64,000 bases of DNA from Amphiura filiformis (taxonomy: Eukaryota > Echinodermata > Ophiuroidea > Amphilepidida > Amphiuridae), in assembly GCF_039555335.1 (NCBI RefSeq), contig NC_092628.1:38648965-38712964 (forward strand), read 5' to 3'. Below are positions 24,243-35,619 of the stretch, piece by piece. The position numbers were made by a program, and so were the translations under genes. Under the pieces are notes generated by a model that made no database searches, had not been told where the DNA came from, and saw nothing but the letters and a program-made list of their open reading frames with translations. The stretch's first letter is position 1. Each line of letters begins with the position of its first letter.

Positions 24243-26858
24243 TAAATGATTACTTCATCAACACCAATATCACCTGTAGATGATTACTTCATCAACACCA
24301 ATATCAGCAGTAGATGATTACTTCATCAACACCAATATCATCAGTAGATGATTACTTCATCAACACCAATATCAGCAGTAGATGATTACTTCATCAACAC
24401 CGATATCAGCAGTAGATGATTACTTCATCAACACCAATATCACCTCTAGATGATTACTTCATCAACACCAATATCACCTGTAGATGATTACTTCATCAAC
24501 ACCAATATCACCTGTAGATGATTACTTCATCAACACCGATATCAGCAGTAGATGATTACTTCATCAACACCGATATCAGCAGTAGATGATTACTTCATCA
24601 ACACCAATATCAGCAGTAGATGATTACTTCATCAACACCGATATCAGCAGTAGATGATTACTTCATCAACACCAATATCACCTCTAGATGATTACTTCAT
24701 CAAAACCAATATCACCAGTAAATGATTACTTCATCAACACCAATAGCAGCAGTAGATGATTACTTCATCAACACCAATATCATCAGTAGATGATTACTTC
24801 ATCAACACCAATATCAGCAGTAGATGATTACTTCATCAAAACCGATATCAGCAGTAGATGATTACTTCATCAACACCAATATCAGCAGTAGATGATTACT
24901 TCATCAACACCGATATCAGCAGTAGATGATTACTTCATCAACACCAATATCAGCAGTAGATGATTATTTCATCAACACCGATATCAGCAGTAGATGATTA
25001 CTTCATCAACACCAACATCAGCAGTAGATGATTACTTTTTTACCACCAATATCACCTGTAAATGATTACTTCATCGACACCAATATCAACAGTATGTGAT
25101 TACTTCATCAACATCATCATAGCTACTTCGTCAAAACCGATATCAGCAATAGATGATAAGTCCATCAACAACAATATCAGTAATAGATGATTACTTCATC
25201 ATCGACAGATAGCTACAACACCAACTGCAAAAGTAAGGAGCTACTTAATCAATACCAATATCAGCAGTAGATGATATCAGTAGAAGCTAGTAGATGATTA
25301 CTTTATCAACACCAATATCACCAGTAGATGATTACTCCATCAACACCAATATCACCAGTAGATGATTACTTCATTAACATCGATATCAGCAGTAGATGAT
25401 TACTTCATCAACACCGATATCAGCAGTAGATGATTACTTCATCAATACCGATATCACCAGTAGATGATTACTTCATCAATACCGATATCACCAGTAGATG
25501 ATTACTTCATCAACACCGATATCAGCAGTAGATGATTACTTCATCAACACCGATATCAGCAGTAGATGATTACTTCATCAACACCGATATCATCAATAGA
25601 TGATTATTTCATCAACATCGATATCAGCAGTAGATGATTACTTCATCAACACCGATATCATCAATAGATGATTACTTCATCAACACCGATATCATCGATA
25701 GATGATTACTTCATCAACACCAATATCACCAGTAGATGATTACTTCATCAACACCAATATCAGCAGTAGATGATTACTTCATCAACATCGATATCAGCAG
25801 TAGATGATTACTTCATCAACACCAATATCACCAGTAGATGATTACATCATCAACACCGATATCATCAATAGATGATTACTTCATCAACACCAATATCACC
25901 AGTAGATGATTACTTCATCAACACCAATATTAGCAGTAGATGATTACTTCATCAACATCGATATCACCAGTAGATGATTACTTCATCAACACCGATATCA
26001 TCAATAGATGATTACTTCATCAACACCAATATCACCAGTAGATGATTACTTCATCAACACCAATATCACCAGTAGATGATTACTTCATCAACATCGATAT
26101 CAGCAGTAGATGATTACTTCATCAATACCGATATCACCAGTAGATGATTACTTAATCAACATCGATATCAGCAGTAGATGATTACTTCATTACCACCAAC
26201 ATCACCAGTAGATGATTACTTCATCAACACCGATATCATCAATAGATGATTACTTCATCAACACCGATATTATCAATAGATGATTACTTCATCAACACCA
26301 ATATCAGCAGCAGATGATTATTTCATCAAAACCAATATCGGCAGTAGATGATTATTTCATCAAAACCAATATCGGCAGTAGATGATTACTTCATCAAAAC
26401 CAATATCACCAGTAGATGATTACTTCATCAACACCAATATCATCAGTAGATGATTACTTCATCAACACCAATATCATCAGTAGATGATTACTTCATCGAC
26501 CCCAATATCAGCAGTAGATGATTACTTCATCAACACCAATATCATCAGTAGATGATTACTTCATCAACACCAATATCAGCAGCAGATGATTACTTTATCA
26601 ACACCGATATCAGCAGTAGATGGTTACTTCATCAACACCGATATCATCAGTAGATGATTACTTCATCAACACCAATATCAGCAGCAGATGATTACTTCAT
26701 CAAAACCAACATCACCTGTAGATGATTACTTCATCAACACCAATATCATCAGTAGATGATTACTTCATCAACACCAATATCAGCAGCAGATGATTACTTC
26801 ATCAAACCAACATCAGCAGTAGGTGATTACTTCATCAACACCGATATCATCAACACCA
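24243..26858. repeat. 34-bp satellite array, about 77 copies
   Basis: Tandem unit AGATGATTACTTCATCAACA followed by CCAATATCAGCAGT. Variable positions alternate mainly CCAATATC/CCGATATC and AGCAGT/ACCAGT/ATCAAT/ACCTGT. Copies are adjacent with no spacers. The unit length is not a multiple of three, so it is not coding. Two more arrays of the same unit occur at 27491 and 40288. Confidence 0.97.
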
Positions 26859-26869
26859 TTTTTTCTGAG

Positions 26870-27480
26870 CATGTTTACTATTGGATTGAGCCATCACATG
26901 ATTATAATAGGCTTTACTGATTGGTGGGTAAGGTCAATGCTATTGTTTATTTTGTGATAAGGCTGAGCATATTACTGCATATATGAAACATACACTGCTA
27001 TTTTGATACAGGCGATTTACTCCATTACTTCCAACTGACAAAATTCAGTTCCTGTTATCTACCCAGTAATGTTTGCTTATCTTAATTGGATCTCTAATAA
27101 TTATTGGGCCACGGTTATCATGGTTATTATCTGCATGGTATATTAATTGAATTTCAATATGCCTATGATATTGATTTGAAAGTTTGTATTTCAATGAGTT
27201 TCTTGTTGGATAGAGAGTTATATAAGCCAGAGTCAGGATGTAGGTATCATTATGGCTCAAATCACTAATTTATTGTAAGATCAGTGCAGAGTAAGTTAGA
27301 TATGAAAATGGAAAGTTAGAACAAATTACTATACACCTGGTCCATCACTTGCATTACATTTCAGATGTTTTAACAATGATTTAAAAATCTACATCATATG
27401 TAAAATTTGAGGACATTCGCCGTAATGCAAGTTGTCGTAATGTCGTTGCTGCTCTTCTAAATTCATTTTTAAAATATCCG
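26870..27480. other. Unique spacer between two satellite arrays
   Basis: AT-rich sequence with no gene, flanked on both sides by the same 34-bp satellite. Either an insertion into one larger array or a true inter-array segment. Confidence 0.5.
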
Positions 27481-27490
27481 CCCCAGATCA

Positions 27491-27962
27491 AGTAGATGAT
27501 TACTTCATGAACACCGATATCAGCAGTAGATGATTACTTCATCAACACCGATATCACCAGTAGATGATTACTTCATCAACACCAATATCAGCAGTAGATG
27601 ATTACTTCATCAACACCGATATCAGCAGTAGATGATTACTTCACCAACACCGATATCACCAGTAGATGATTACTTCATCAACACCAATATCAGCAGTAGA
27701 TGATTACTTCATCAACACCAATATCACCAGTAGATGATTACTTCATCAACACCGATATCATCAATAGATGATTACTTCATCAACACCGATATCACCAGTA
27801 GATGATTACTTCATCAACACCGATATCATCAATAGATGATTACTTCATCAACACCGATATCAGCAGTAGATGATTACTTCATCAATACCGATATCAGCAG
27901 TAGATGATTACTTCATCAACACCGATATCAACAGTAGATGATTACTTCATCAATACCAATAT
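27491..27962. repeat. 34-bp satellite, second array (about 14 copies)
   Basis: Same unit and same variant classes as the array at 24243. Ends near CCAATATTCCATAGGGG, where a short GGGGTGTCTTCCATA repeat follows. Confidence 0.95.
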
Positions 27963-27969
27963 TCCATAG

Positions 27970-28480
27970 GGGATATCTTCCATAGGGGTGTCTTCCATAG
28001 GGGTGTCCTAATAGCCCAATGATGTTTACCCGTGTTCCCAAGTAGGGAATCCAATTAAATGGCAGAGTTTTCACAGTTGACATGTTAAACGCATGTCAAT
28101 ACACATGTTAGTGTATTCAGTAATATAAACGAGTATTTATGAGCTTCATATACGGTCCACAACTTAAGTGCCCCCCTAATACTTTTTAGAATAAGTCAAA
28201 AAATGTTTCACGAAATGTAAAAAGATATGTAATATTATGTAGTCATAGGTATAAAAATCTCTCAACATTTTTGGAGTATGGTGGGGAATGAAGTTGTGGT
28301 TCACAAAGTGCCCATTTAAGTCTTAAAAGCCACAATGTATATATTAGTAAGATTTATTAAAGAGTGAGCCCTCAATTTTCATGAAATTATGGTTTGCAAG
28401 TAATTGTAATAATGTATTTTGATAAACTAGGCCTATTTATTACAATAATTATTACAATAAATCAATAGTCAATTTTATTT
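27970..28480. other. Non-coding spacer
   Basis: AT-rich, with no supported gene. Confidence 0.45.
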
Positions 28481-28544
28481 CAATTAAACTAAACTTTTAT
28501 TTACAATTATATACAATTAACCTGATCCCTGCCCCTGTGACTCT

Positions 28545-28790
28545 ATTTCTTCCTCCTCCCTCCCTCCCTCCCTCCCCCTCCCTTCCTCCCTCCCTCCCTC
28601 CCTCCTTCACCCCATCTCTCATTTCCTCCCTCATTCCCTCCCTCCCTAATTCCCCGTCCCTCATTCCCTCCCTCCCAAGCAGAGAGTATCTACCCATTTG
28701 TTTGATTGCCTGACTGTTTGCCTCCACCTGCCTACCCTCCCTTCCACCTCTCCTCGTCCCGACTCATGTCCCTCCCGCACCCTCTTTATA
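28545..28790. repeat. CCCT-rich polypyrimidine tract
   Basis: Runs of CCCTCCCTCCCT, so the minus strand is GGGA-rich and could form G-quadruplexes. Similar tracts occur at 28885-28950 and 29880-30360, each next to a copy of the kinase exon, which supports a tandem duplication. Confidence 0.8.
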
Positions 28791-28951
28791 GAAACTTGTC
28801 AATATCTCAAAAAGACACATGTAAAATACATGCACAAAATAGATCCTGGACCTGAGTCTCGCTCCCATCTTTTAATTTCTACCCATTCCCTCCCTCGGAT
28901 CATTTGCTTCCTCCCTACTATACCCCGATCCTTTCACCCTCCCTCCCTTCT

Positions 28952-29450
28952 CTATAATAACTTGTCAATCTCGCTTATCATATGTGCTATGGTACATCTG
29001 ACCTTTGGGTTTCGGCACATGCATTCGTCCGACAAATGCGAGAGTTCGTCTATTGTCAAGACAGTTGCGATGTTTTGATAATCCGCCCATAGGAGAAGAT
29101 ATCTGTCTGCACGGAAAAAGCTTTCTCCTTCAACAAGTTCTGGTGCAAATTGTGGACATCGCCTGTAAGTGTCCTGCTTTTGACATGAATCCATGTATCC
29201 CAGACCTACAGCACAATCCCTGGTAACAGCAAAACCAAGATCAATGATCTTAGCTTTAGGTCGATCGCTGTTTGGGGGATGGAATATGAGCACATTGTTC
29301 ATGTGAAGATCTGCATGGATATATCCTCTGCCATGGAGGGTTTGCACACCCTTTCCGATGTCCTTGATGATCATCAACCAGTTGTTTCGACTTATGGATC
29401 CGCTATCGTAGTACATTTGTTGATGTCCCTAGTCCATATTCATCAGATAT
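28952..29450 (-). pseudogene. Broken duplicate of the kinase last exon
   Basis: Minus-strand sequence nearly identical to the C-terminal kinase exon at 30363-30993. It keeps YDSGSISRNNWLMIIKDIG, YIHADLHMNNVLI, IIDLGFAVTRD and FAPELVEGESFF. After that the frame shifts briefly (RADRYLLLWADYQ where the intact copy has the TDIFSYG region) and then recovers to the end. The glycine-rich loop exon is missing. Upstream of 29416 similarity fades. Together with the matching polypyrimidine flank this is a partial tandem duplicate that has decayed. Confidence 0.85.
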
Positions 29451-30229
29451 CCTTCTGTTCATGTTCTCACATTCTTGTAAAATAATGTAAGGCTAGTGGA
29501 AAGTAGTCACATACCGTATTGTTGTTTGATTTTGTTACATTATTGTCCAAATGCCAAATGTCTTTGTGGTGGGGCTTGTGAATTGGACAAAGAACCATAA
29601 TCTTATACACTAAATCAATAGTCAATTAATCAATTAGTGCCATACTTTCATTAAACTTTTATTTACAATTATTTACAATTAACCTGCAATGTGCAGGGCA
29701 ATATAGAAATCCGTATTAATATAATACGGTTCAAATAATAATATAATAAATTACCTATGTAATACCAAGGATTCTCGAGTAATTAATAATAAAATAATGT
29801 ACCAATGAGTATGCATTTGTTTCCGATCCCTGCCTCCATGACCCCCTTCGTCCCTCCCTCTTTACCCTTTTGTTTGATTGCCTGGTTGTTTACCTCCCTC
29901 CCTCCCTCCCTGCCCTCCCTTCCATCCAGCCTTCTCTACCTGTTTGTTCCCCGATTCATGCCCGCCTCCTTCCCCTACCATCCCTTCTTTTTAGTAGCGC
30001 ATCCCCGACCCCTCTTTATAATTCCAATCAGTAAAAGTATTTTTCTGATCACAGCCTCCGTGACTCCCTTCCTCCCTCCCTCACTACCCATTTGTTTGAA
30101 TGCTTGGCTGTTTACCTCCCTACCTGCCTGCCCTCCCTTCCAGCTTTCTCTTTCTTCCAGCCTTCTCTCCCTGTTTCTTTCTCCGATAATCGGGAATTTC
30201 CTACCCACCTCCTTCCCCTCCCACCTTCG

Positions 30230-30246
30230 TTTATTATATCTTTATT
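30230..30246 (-). promoter_or_regulatory. Two polyadenylation signals for the kinase gene
   Basis: On the minus strand AATAAA occurs at 30246-30241 and 30235-30230, about 120-130 nt past the kinase stop codon, the expected place for a poly(A) signal. Confidence 0.55.
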
Positions 30247-30362
30247 ATATCGAGACATATAACATACATTACTCGCATATTAGAGAGAACCCTGTGCCCC
30301 CTCCCCCATTAAGTTTCTCCCTATACCCGTCCCCTTTACCCTCCCTTTCCTCCCTCCCCTCT

Positions 30363-31876
30363 CTACAATATCTTGTCGATCTCCCGCAGCACGTGCCCAA
30401 TGGTGCATCTGATCATTGGGTTTCTACACGTGCATGCGTCAGACAAAGACGAAAGTCCGTCTATGGATAAGGCAGTTGCGATGTTTTTGATCATCCGCCC
30501 ATAGGAGAAGATATCTGTCTGCACGGAAAAGAAGCTTTCTCCTTCAACAAGTTCAGGTGCAAAATGTTTGCATCGCCTGTAAATGTCCTCCTTTTCACAG
30601 GAATTCATGTCTCCTAAACCTACAGCACAATCCCGCGTAACTGCAAACCCAAGATCAATGATCTTAGCTTTAGGCCGATCGCTGTTTGGGGGATGGTGTA
30701 AGAGCACATTGTTCATGTGAAGATCTGCATGGATATATCCTCTGTCATGGAGGGTTTGCACACCCTTTCCGATGTCCTTAATGATCATCAACCAGTTATT
30801 TCGACTAATGGATCCGCTATCGTATATTTGTTGACACAGGCTGGTGGTTTTGTATGTTTGCCAGTATCCGACAAATTCCATGGCAAATGCCACTAAATGC
30901 TGTTGTTGAATAATTCCAATTAACTTTGGAAACTCTTCTTCACCGTCTACTGCTTGCAACGCACGGATCTCCTTTTTCATTTCCCGATAACCACTGCAGA
31001 ACATTAAAAAAATTACAAAAAGAATAGGCATATGAGTCTTAGATCTGAAACGGAACAAAATGCGCATAACTTGCTCAAATAAACCAGTCAGTTTGAAACA
31101 AAGTTTGTTAAAAACAGACCTGAAACTTTTCCTCTTTTCCATAAAAGTTTTTTTTTCCTGAAATTTACACATTATTTGTTTATTTTCAGCACAATTTGAA
31201 CTTTTTAGCACGATTTTGGGCTATTTTCCTCTTTTTTAAAGACATTTTCCTCCTTTTTTTACAAATGGTCAGTTTCAGGTCTGCATATAGGTTTTGATTC
31301 ATTGAGTCCATTACCTTTCAGGAGCCTCCATATCTATAATTTTTGCCGCCATCAAGTACCCGGAGGCTTTATGTCGAGCCAATTCTACAGATCCAGTACA
31401 CCCTCTTCCTAAAACAATCAGTTCGCCGTCTTGTGGGTTCTTTACAGGGCGAAGTGACCGGCCGTCGATCAAATTGCAACCAAGATAGTGCTTGCCACAG
31501 CTAGGGATTAGGTTGGGTCCAGAAAGTTGAATATCTCTCAGGCGCTTCTTCTTTTCTAGATGATCTTTGCGTTGTAGTCGTCTGCGCTGGAATGCAGCTT
31601 GCCGTTTCTTTCCCCAAGTTTTCTTGGTGTTGGACAAGATTTGCCGACGATCTGGATGGTAACGAGGTATCGGTTTCAAACGCCGAAATGCTAGGTATCG
31701 CTGCACTTTATGATCATCTATCCCCATGCTGGCGAATGATATTCGAAGTGGCACTTGGATGCTGTAAAAGTGTAGATAATGACAAATCATAATTGACTTA
31801 ACATAGAAGAAACGTTTGCAACTTACGTCTCACGACTAATTATTGGAGCTGTGAATCTGAGTTTACGTTTTTTCAT
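30363..31876 (-). CDS. Kinase open reading frame downstream of the in-frame stop
   Basis: If translation starts at the ATG at 31876-31874, three exons (31876-31827, 31761-31315, 30993-30363) give a self-standing kinase of 375 residues. It has a basic N-terminal part (RRRLQRKDHLEKKKRLRD), then N-lobe and C-lobe. The ATG lies five codons after the upstream stop in the same frame. This is the alternative model to readthrough; the sequence alone does not decide between them. Confidence 0.6.
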
Positions 31877-34800
31877 CGTATTATGTTGTTACTGCACTTT
31901 GGATGCTATTTCCCTGTGATTATCCTGGTGATACTCGATGTCCCGTTCTAATATGATCTGCGATGCGGAAACTGAAGAAGGGCCACAGTCAATGTCATAC
32001 GTTTGGTCCTGCAAGAAGATAAAAGTTAAAGTGCGGTGAGTGATTTGAGATATTTGAAGTTTGAAATGTTACTATGGCAATTGGGATATTAATTTTAAAC
32101 ATTTTCAAGAAATAAATTGTTTGCTTACATGGGCATTCATAAGGGCGAAACAGTCCGGTTGAACATCACCGAGGCCAAGAGTGAAGATGCTGCAGTCGTC
32201 CGTATCGTCTCCACCAATCTGAAAGTCAGCTATGTAATCCTGCTGATATGGACTAAGATGATATCCCGTAGGATCCCCGTTAGAACAAACAGTTGCAGCA
32301 CCGAATGATAGTCGTGCATAATTGAAAATCGAGTCACGCGACTGATAGCTGCCCCATGAGACGTTGATCGTCTGCAGTTCCTCAGGTTTGATTTCAGATG
32401 AAGGCTGCTGGTGTTTTAGATCTTTTTTTGCGTGAAGAATTTTAACTGCAATCTGTGTCAGATCTTCAGACGGATTTTCATTGAGATTGTCATAAGTTTG
32501 GTCTGGGGTTTGGTCCTGTAAGAAGATAATGTGAAACTGTGGTGTGAACCCCGATAAACGAAAACATGTCTATAGTGTGAACTATAGTAACAAACAGTGA
32601 TGTTGGGTGAGTCATCCATAATATTGGGTCGTGGGCACCGACCCTGATTGAGGGGGCATCGGGCTGATGGGGGAGGGGCCCTACCGTTTTGGGCACTTAT
32701 CCTATGGGAATTTCTAAACATGCTACAATTTCAAATCGATTGGAGGCACGTGCCCCTATGACGTGACGCCGCTGGTAACAAACACTGATCATCCAAGAAG
32801 TTCAGGCCTCATGATGCAGTCATGTCTACAGTAGAATTCATCTCGACCTTTGCAGGACTTAACCCCATTAAAAGCTATTAAACCAAGATAACACTCATTG
32901 AAACAGCTCAACTGATTAAATCGGATCTTCTCTGGCTGTGCACATGTGACTGTTTTCATGTGCGATATCGCAATAAAGTTTGTATTATAGCTTCAGTTGG
33001 GTAACCGATTATAAAGGAAACGAAAGGAAACAATGGTATGTGTACTTTTGTTCACGAAATGAGACAATGCCGTGCTTTTTGTAAACCAGCATTCTTGAAA
33101 ATGAGCAACATAATGATTGTTGACTTAACACGGTTTGGAAATAATTTCTTCATATTTTTGGTGTTATCTGTCGTTTACATATCCTTCCTAAAACACAAAA
33201 GTACGACCCTCTCCAAACACCTAAATTAGCTAAAAATTTAGGACATGTTACAAAACTATATTGTCTAGAATTTTAGAAGAGTACTTTTAATATTGGCCGG
33301 TTATTTTTCACACAGCGACGTTAACTAGGCAATGTACTATTACCTATAACATTAACTAAAACACCAAAGTACGAATATTTCCAAACATCTAAATTAGCTA
33401 AAAATTTAGGACATGTTAAAAATCTATATTTTCTAGAACTTTAGAAGAGTGCTTTTAATATTGGCCGGTTATTTTTCACACAGCGACGTTAACTAGTCAT
33501 ATCCCCATACTTATAACGTAGGGCTATTTGTAGAGGTCACGCGTCAATGGGAAAGAGCACTGTGTATTGTGTATAGGAAAACGGACAGTAACTGCAGTAT
33601 GTACAGTTTGTACGAGAGAGGTAAGATTCTAATGGGATCTAGCAACTCCCATCATTTGATCTGAGATGTTTGAAATGGTACTATGGCAATTACGTTATTT
33701 TATTTAAACATTTTCAAAAAAGTAAAAGAGTGGATATTCATACGCAGTGGTATATAGGCCTATAAATTAATTGAAGAGTTGAACTTCAACACTGTCACTA
33801 CACTATTTTTCGCTCAACTGGAAAAAATGATTATTCCGATTATAGACAAGATATCATCACAGCATCACCATCTGCTGAAGACGCTAGTCGACCTATAGCA
33901 AAAACGTTCCAGGTGAGCCAAGAAAATGTAGTGTTGAAGTTGAACTATTTAAATAATTAAGAAATAACTTACTTGAGTGTTTCTAAAGGTGAAAGAGTAC
34001 GGCTGAACGTCACCTAGGCCAAGAGAAATGTCATCTCCATTATTCTGAACAGCTCTGTAGTCACTGGAATAATCCTGATGATATGGACTTAGGTGATACC
34101 CAGTTGGATCGCCGTTAGAATAAAGACTTGCTGCATCGAATGATAGTCGTGCATAATTGGAGATTGCGTCAAACGAGTCATGGCTGCCACATGAGACGGC
34201 CATCTGTTGTTCCTCGAGTTTGATTTCAGGTGAACGCTGGTGTTGGTCTACTGACTCTGTTGACTGCTGTTTATTTTCCTCTTCTATTGGAGGAGCGGTT
34301 AATTCTGTTGACAGATTTTCTGGATCTTGCAAGTCCGTCTCAGGTGGAACCTCTTTAGCTGATGTCGGTTGCGGTGAATTCTGTGAAGATTGGTATGGTT
34401 CTTCTTCTGCAGTGCAGCATACGCAACAGATGTTTATAAGAAATGTCATGAACGATGATTTCCTATTTCAAATTGAAGAAAAGAGAAAACAAAGGGTCAT
34501 TGATTTGAATCTACAGAAAAATGGTATTATGCATTTTATAAAACTTTACGGCGCTTATAAATCACATCATTTCAATATCTTACTAGCTTACTATAAATAG
34601 GTAAATGCAGTGGGTTTATGGGTGGGTATGTCAACGTAAAATGTCGCCAAATTCATACGGGAGATCGAGGAATATACAGGGAATTTATTTGGTTGAAAAC
34701 GGTTAAGAATTGGCCTCAAAATCAGTGAAAATGTAGTCGCTTGCTATCCTAGGTAAACAGAGAAAAGTAGTCAGTTGCTAACCTAGCCACTCGCGTCGCA

Positions 34801-35613
34801 CGGGCGTATCTAACGCCGCGCTGCTCGCATAACGCAGCGATAATACGCGGGTAACGCAGCACTACGCAATCGCGCGAGTAAACGACGCAGAGCCATGTAA
34901 TGATATTACGGGTAAACGACCGTACAGCCCCAGACAAACGAGAACCTAGACCTATGACTTTGACTCGCGTAGTGAAGCCGACACTGCTTAGCAACGAATT
35001 TGACAAGGACGCATACCCGGACGCAAACAAGCAGACATGTTCGCGTCTATGGAACATGTTGCATTTGACGCGGCGATAACGGCGTAGTAATCACGCAAAC
35101 GAGCGCGTCAAACATGTATGCGATATTTCTCCGCGCCTAGTAACCCCGTCAATCCGTCAATATCACCTTGGATACGGGGCTTCACCTCCCGCTGTGGTAA
35201 AGGATGGGCAGTAATAGGTCTAGGTGGTATGTCTATGCGTACAGCAATGTGGAAAAAGAGACACATGTAGAACCGAAAAAGGTACCATTTATTTTTGTTG
35301 AAGGAGAAGAGTTCAACAAACCATAACCCCGCTTCTGGATATCATTAGAAGTCAAATGATATACCATTTTAAAGCTTATGATATATATTTTCTAAACACG
35401 AAATAAAACAAAATTGACCGGGCCGACTTTACGGCTGATTCGAGGTGTCCGGTCACAAATGTAGATATTATGAATAGAAAATTGAATTTTGTAGAGATTT
35501 TCTACTTACTTTTTAGTTTTGGAAACCTTAATCCCTGACCCGGATGAACTCTCACATCTCGGCGCCTTTTTTGATCCACCCGACGATGATAATTTCTTCT
35601 TTATTAACGCCAT
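30363..35613 (-). CDS. Tyr-rich adaptor-like region joined to a protein kinase, split by one in-frame TAA
   Basis: Six minus-strand exons: 35613-35510, 34462-33973, 32515-32129, 32008-31827, 31761-31315 and 30993-30363. They total 2,241 nt in one frame with GT-AG borders. Exon 1 starts MALIKKKLSSSGG. Exon 2 adds a hydrophobic Cys cluster (FLINICCVCC), an acidic Pro/Glu/Gln part and a Tyr-rich module; exon 3 repeats that module. Exon 4 carries TAA (31891-31889), then an in-frame ATG (31876) opening a 375-residue kinase. That kinase has GRGCTGSV, AAKII lysine, KKEIRAL, HADLHMNN (30731-30708; HRD Arg replaced), DLG (30656-30648), FAPE and TDIFSYG. Family knowledge indicates a protein kinase, probably active, of non-RD type with DLG for DFG. 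Substrate unknown. It may be one protein with stop readthrough, two products, or a nonsense allele. Confidence 0.82.
31889..31891 (-). other. In-frame stop codon inside the adaptor-kinase gene
   Basis: TAA as codon 367 of the joined six-exon frame, with context CAG TAA CAA CAT. No other stop interrupts the 746-codon frame. Confidence 0.85.
32925..33145. mobile_element. Partial copy of the 11654 foldback family
   Basis: Shares CACATGTG...GTGCGATATCGCAAT and TTGACTTAACACGGTTTGG with the element at 11654-11982. It lies within the kinase gene intron. Confidence 0.55.
33190..33499. repeat. Two tandem copies of a ~143-bp unit
   Basis: Copies at 33190-33333 and 33358-33499 share AAATTAGCTAAAAATTTAGG, ATTGGCCGGTTATTTTTC and CACACAGCGACGTTAACTAG. 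Intronic in the kinase gene. Confidence 0.85.
33779..33945. mobile_element. Foldback element, family also at 39962
   Basis: Inverted arms with CTTCAACACTGTCACTACAC at the left and TAGTGTTGAAGTTGAAC at the right. Ends 27 bases past the donor of the exon that finishes at 33973. The flank ATTCATACGCAGTGGTA is shared with the copy near 39930. Confidence 0.7.
34760..35150. other. CpG-rich block inside the kinase gene first intron
   Basis: Locally dense CG dinucleotides (for example ACGCCGCGCTGCTCGC and ACGCGGGTAACGCAGC) in otherwise AT-rich DNA. No coding frame is convincing. Could be a young repeat copy or a regulatory block for the promoter near 35613. Confidence 0.45.
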
Positions 35614-35619
35614 GATCTA

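Noticed and set aside
24243..26858. Regular short repeats resembling a CRISPR array
   Set aside because: Units are directly adjacent with no unique spacers, and the surroundings are intron-bearing eukaryotic DNA; it is a satellite.
28497..28727. Minus-strand ORF rich in Gly, Glu and Arg
   Set aside because: Simply the translation of GGGA repeats.
29805..30470. Plus-strand ORF of 221 codons rich in Pro, Ser and Leu
   Set aside because: It reads through the CCCT-rich tract and the antisense of the kinase exon; low-complexity artefact.
34406..34410. Splice acceptor before 34406 for kinase gene exon 2
   Set aside because: It needs phase 1 from the previous exon, whereas exon 1 ends in phase 2; the acceptor before 34462 restores the frame.
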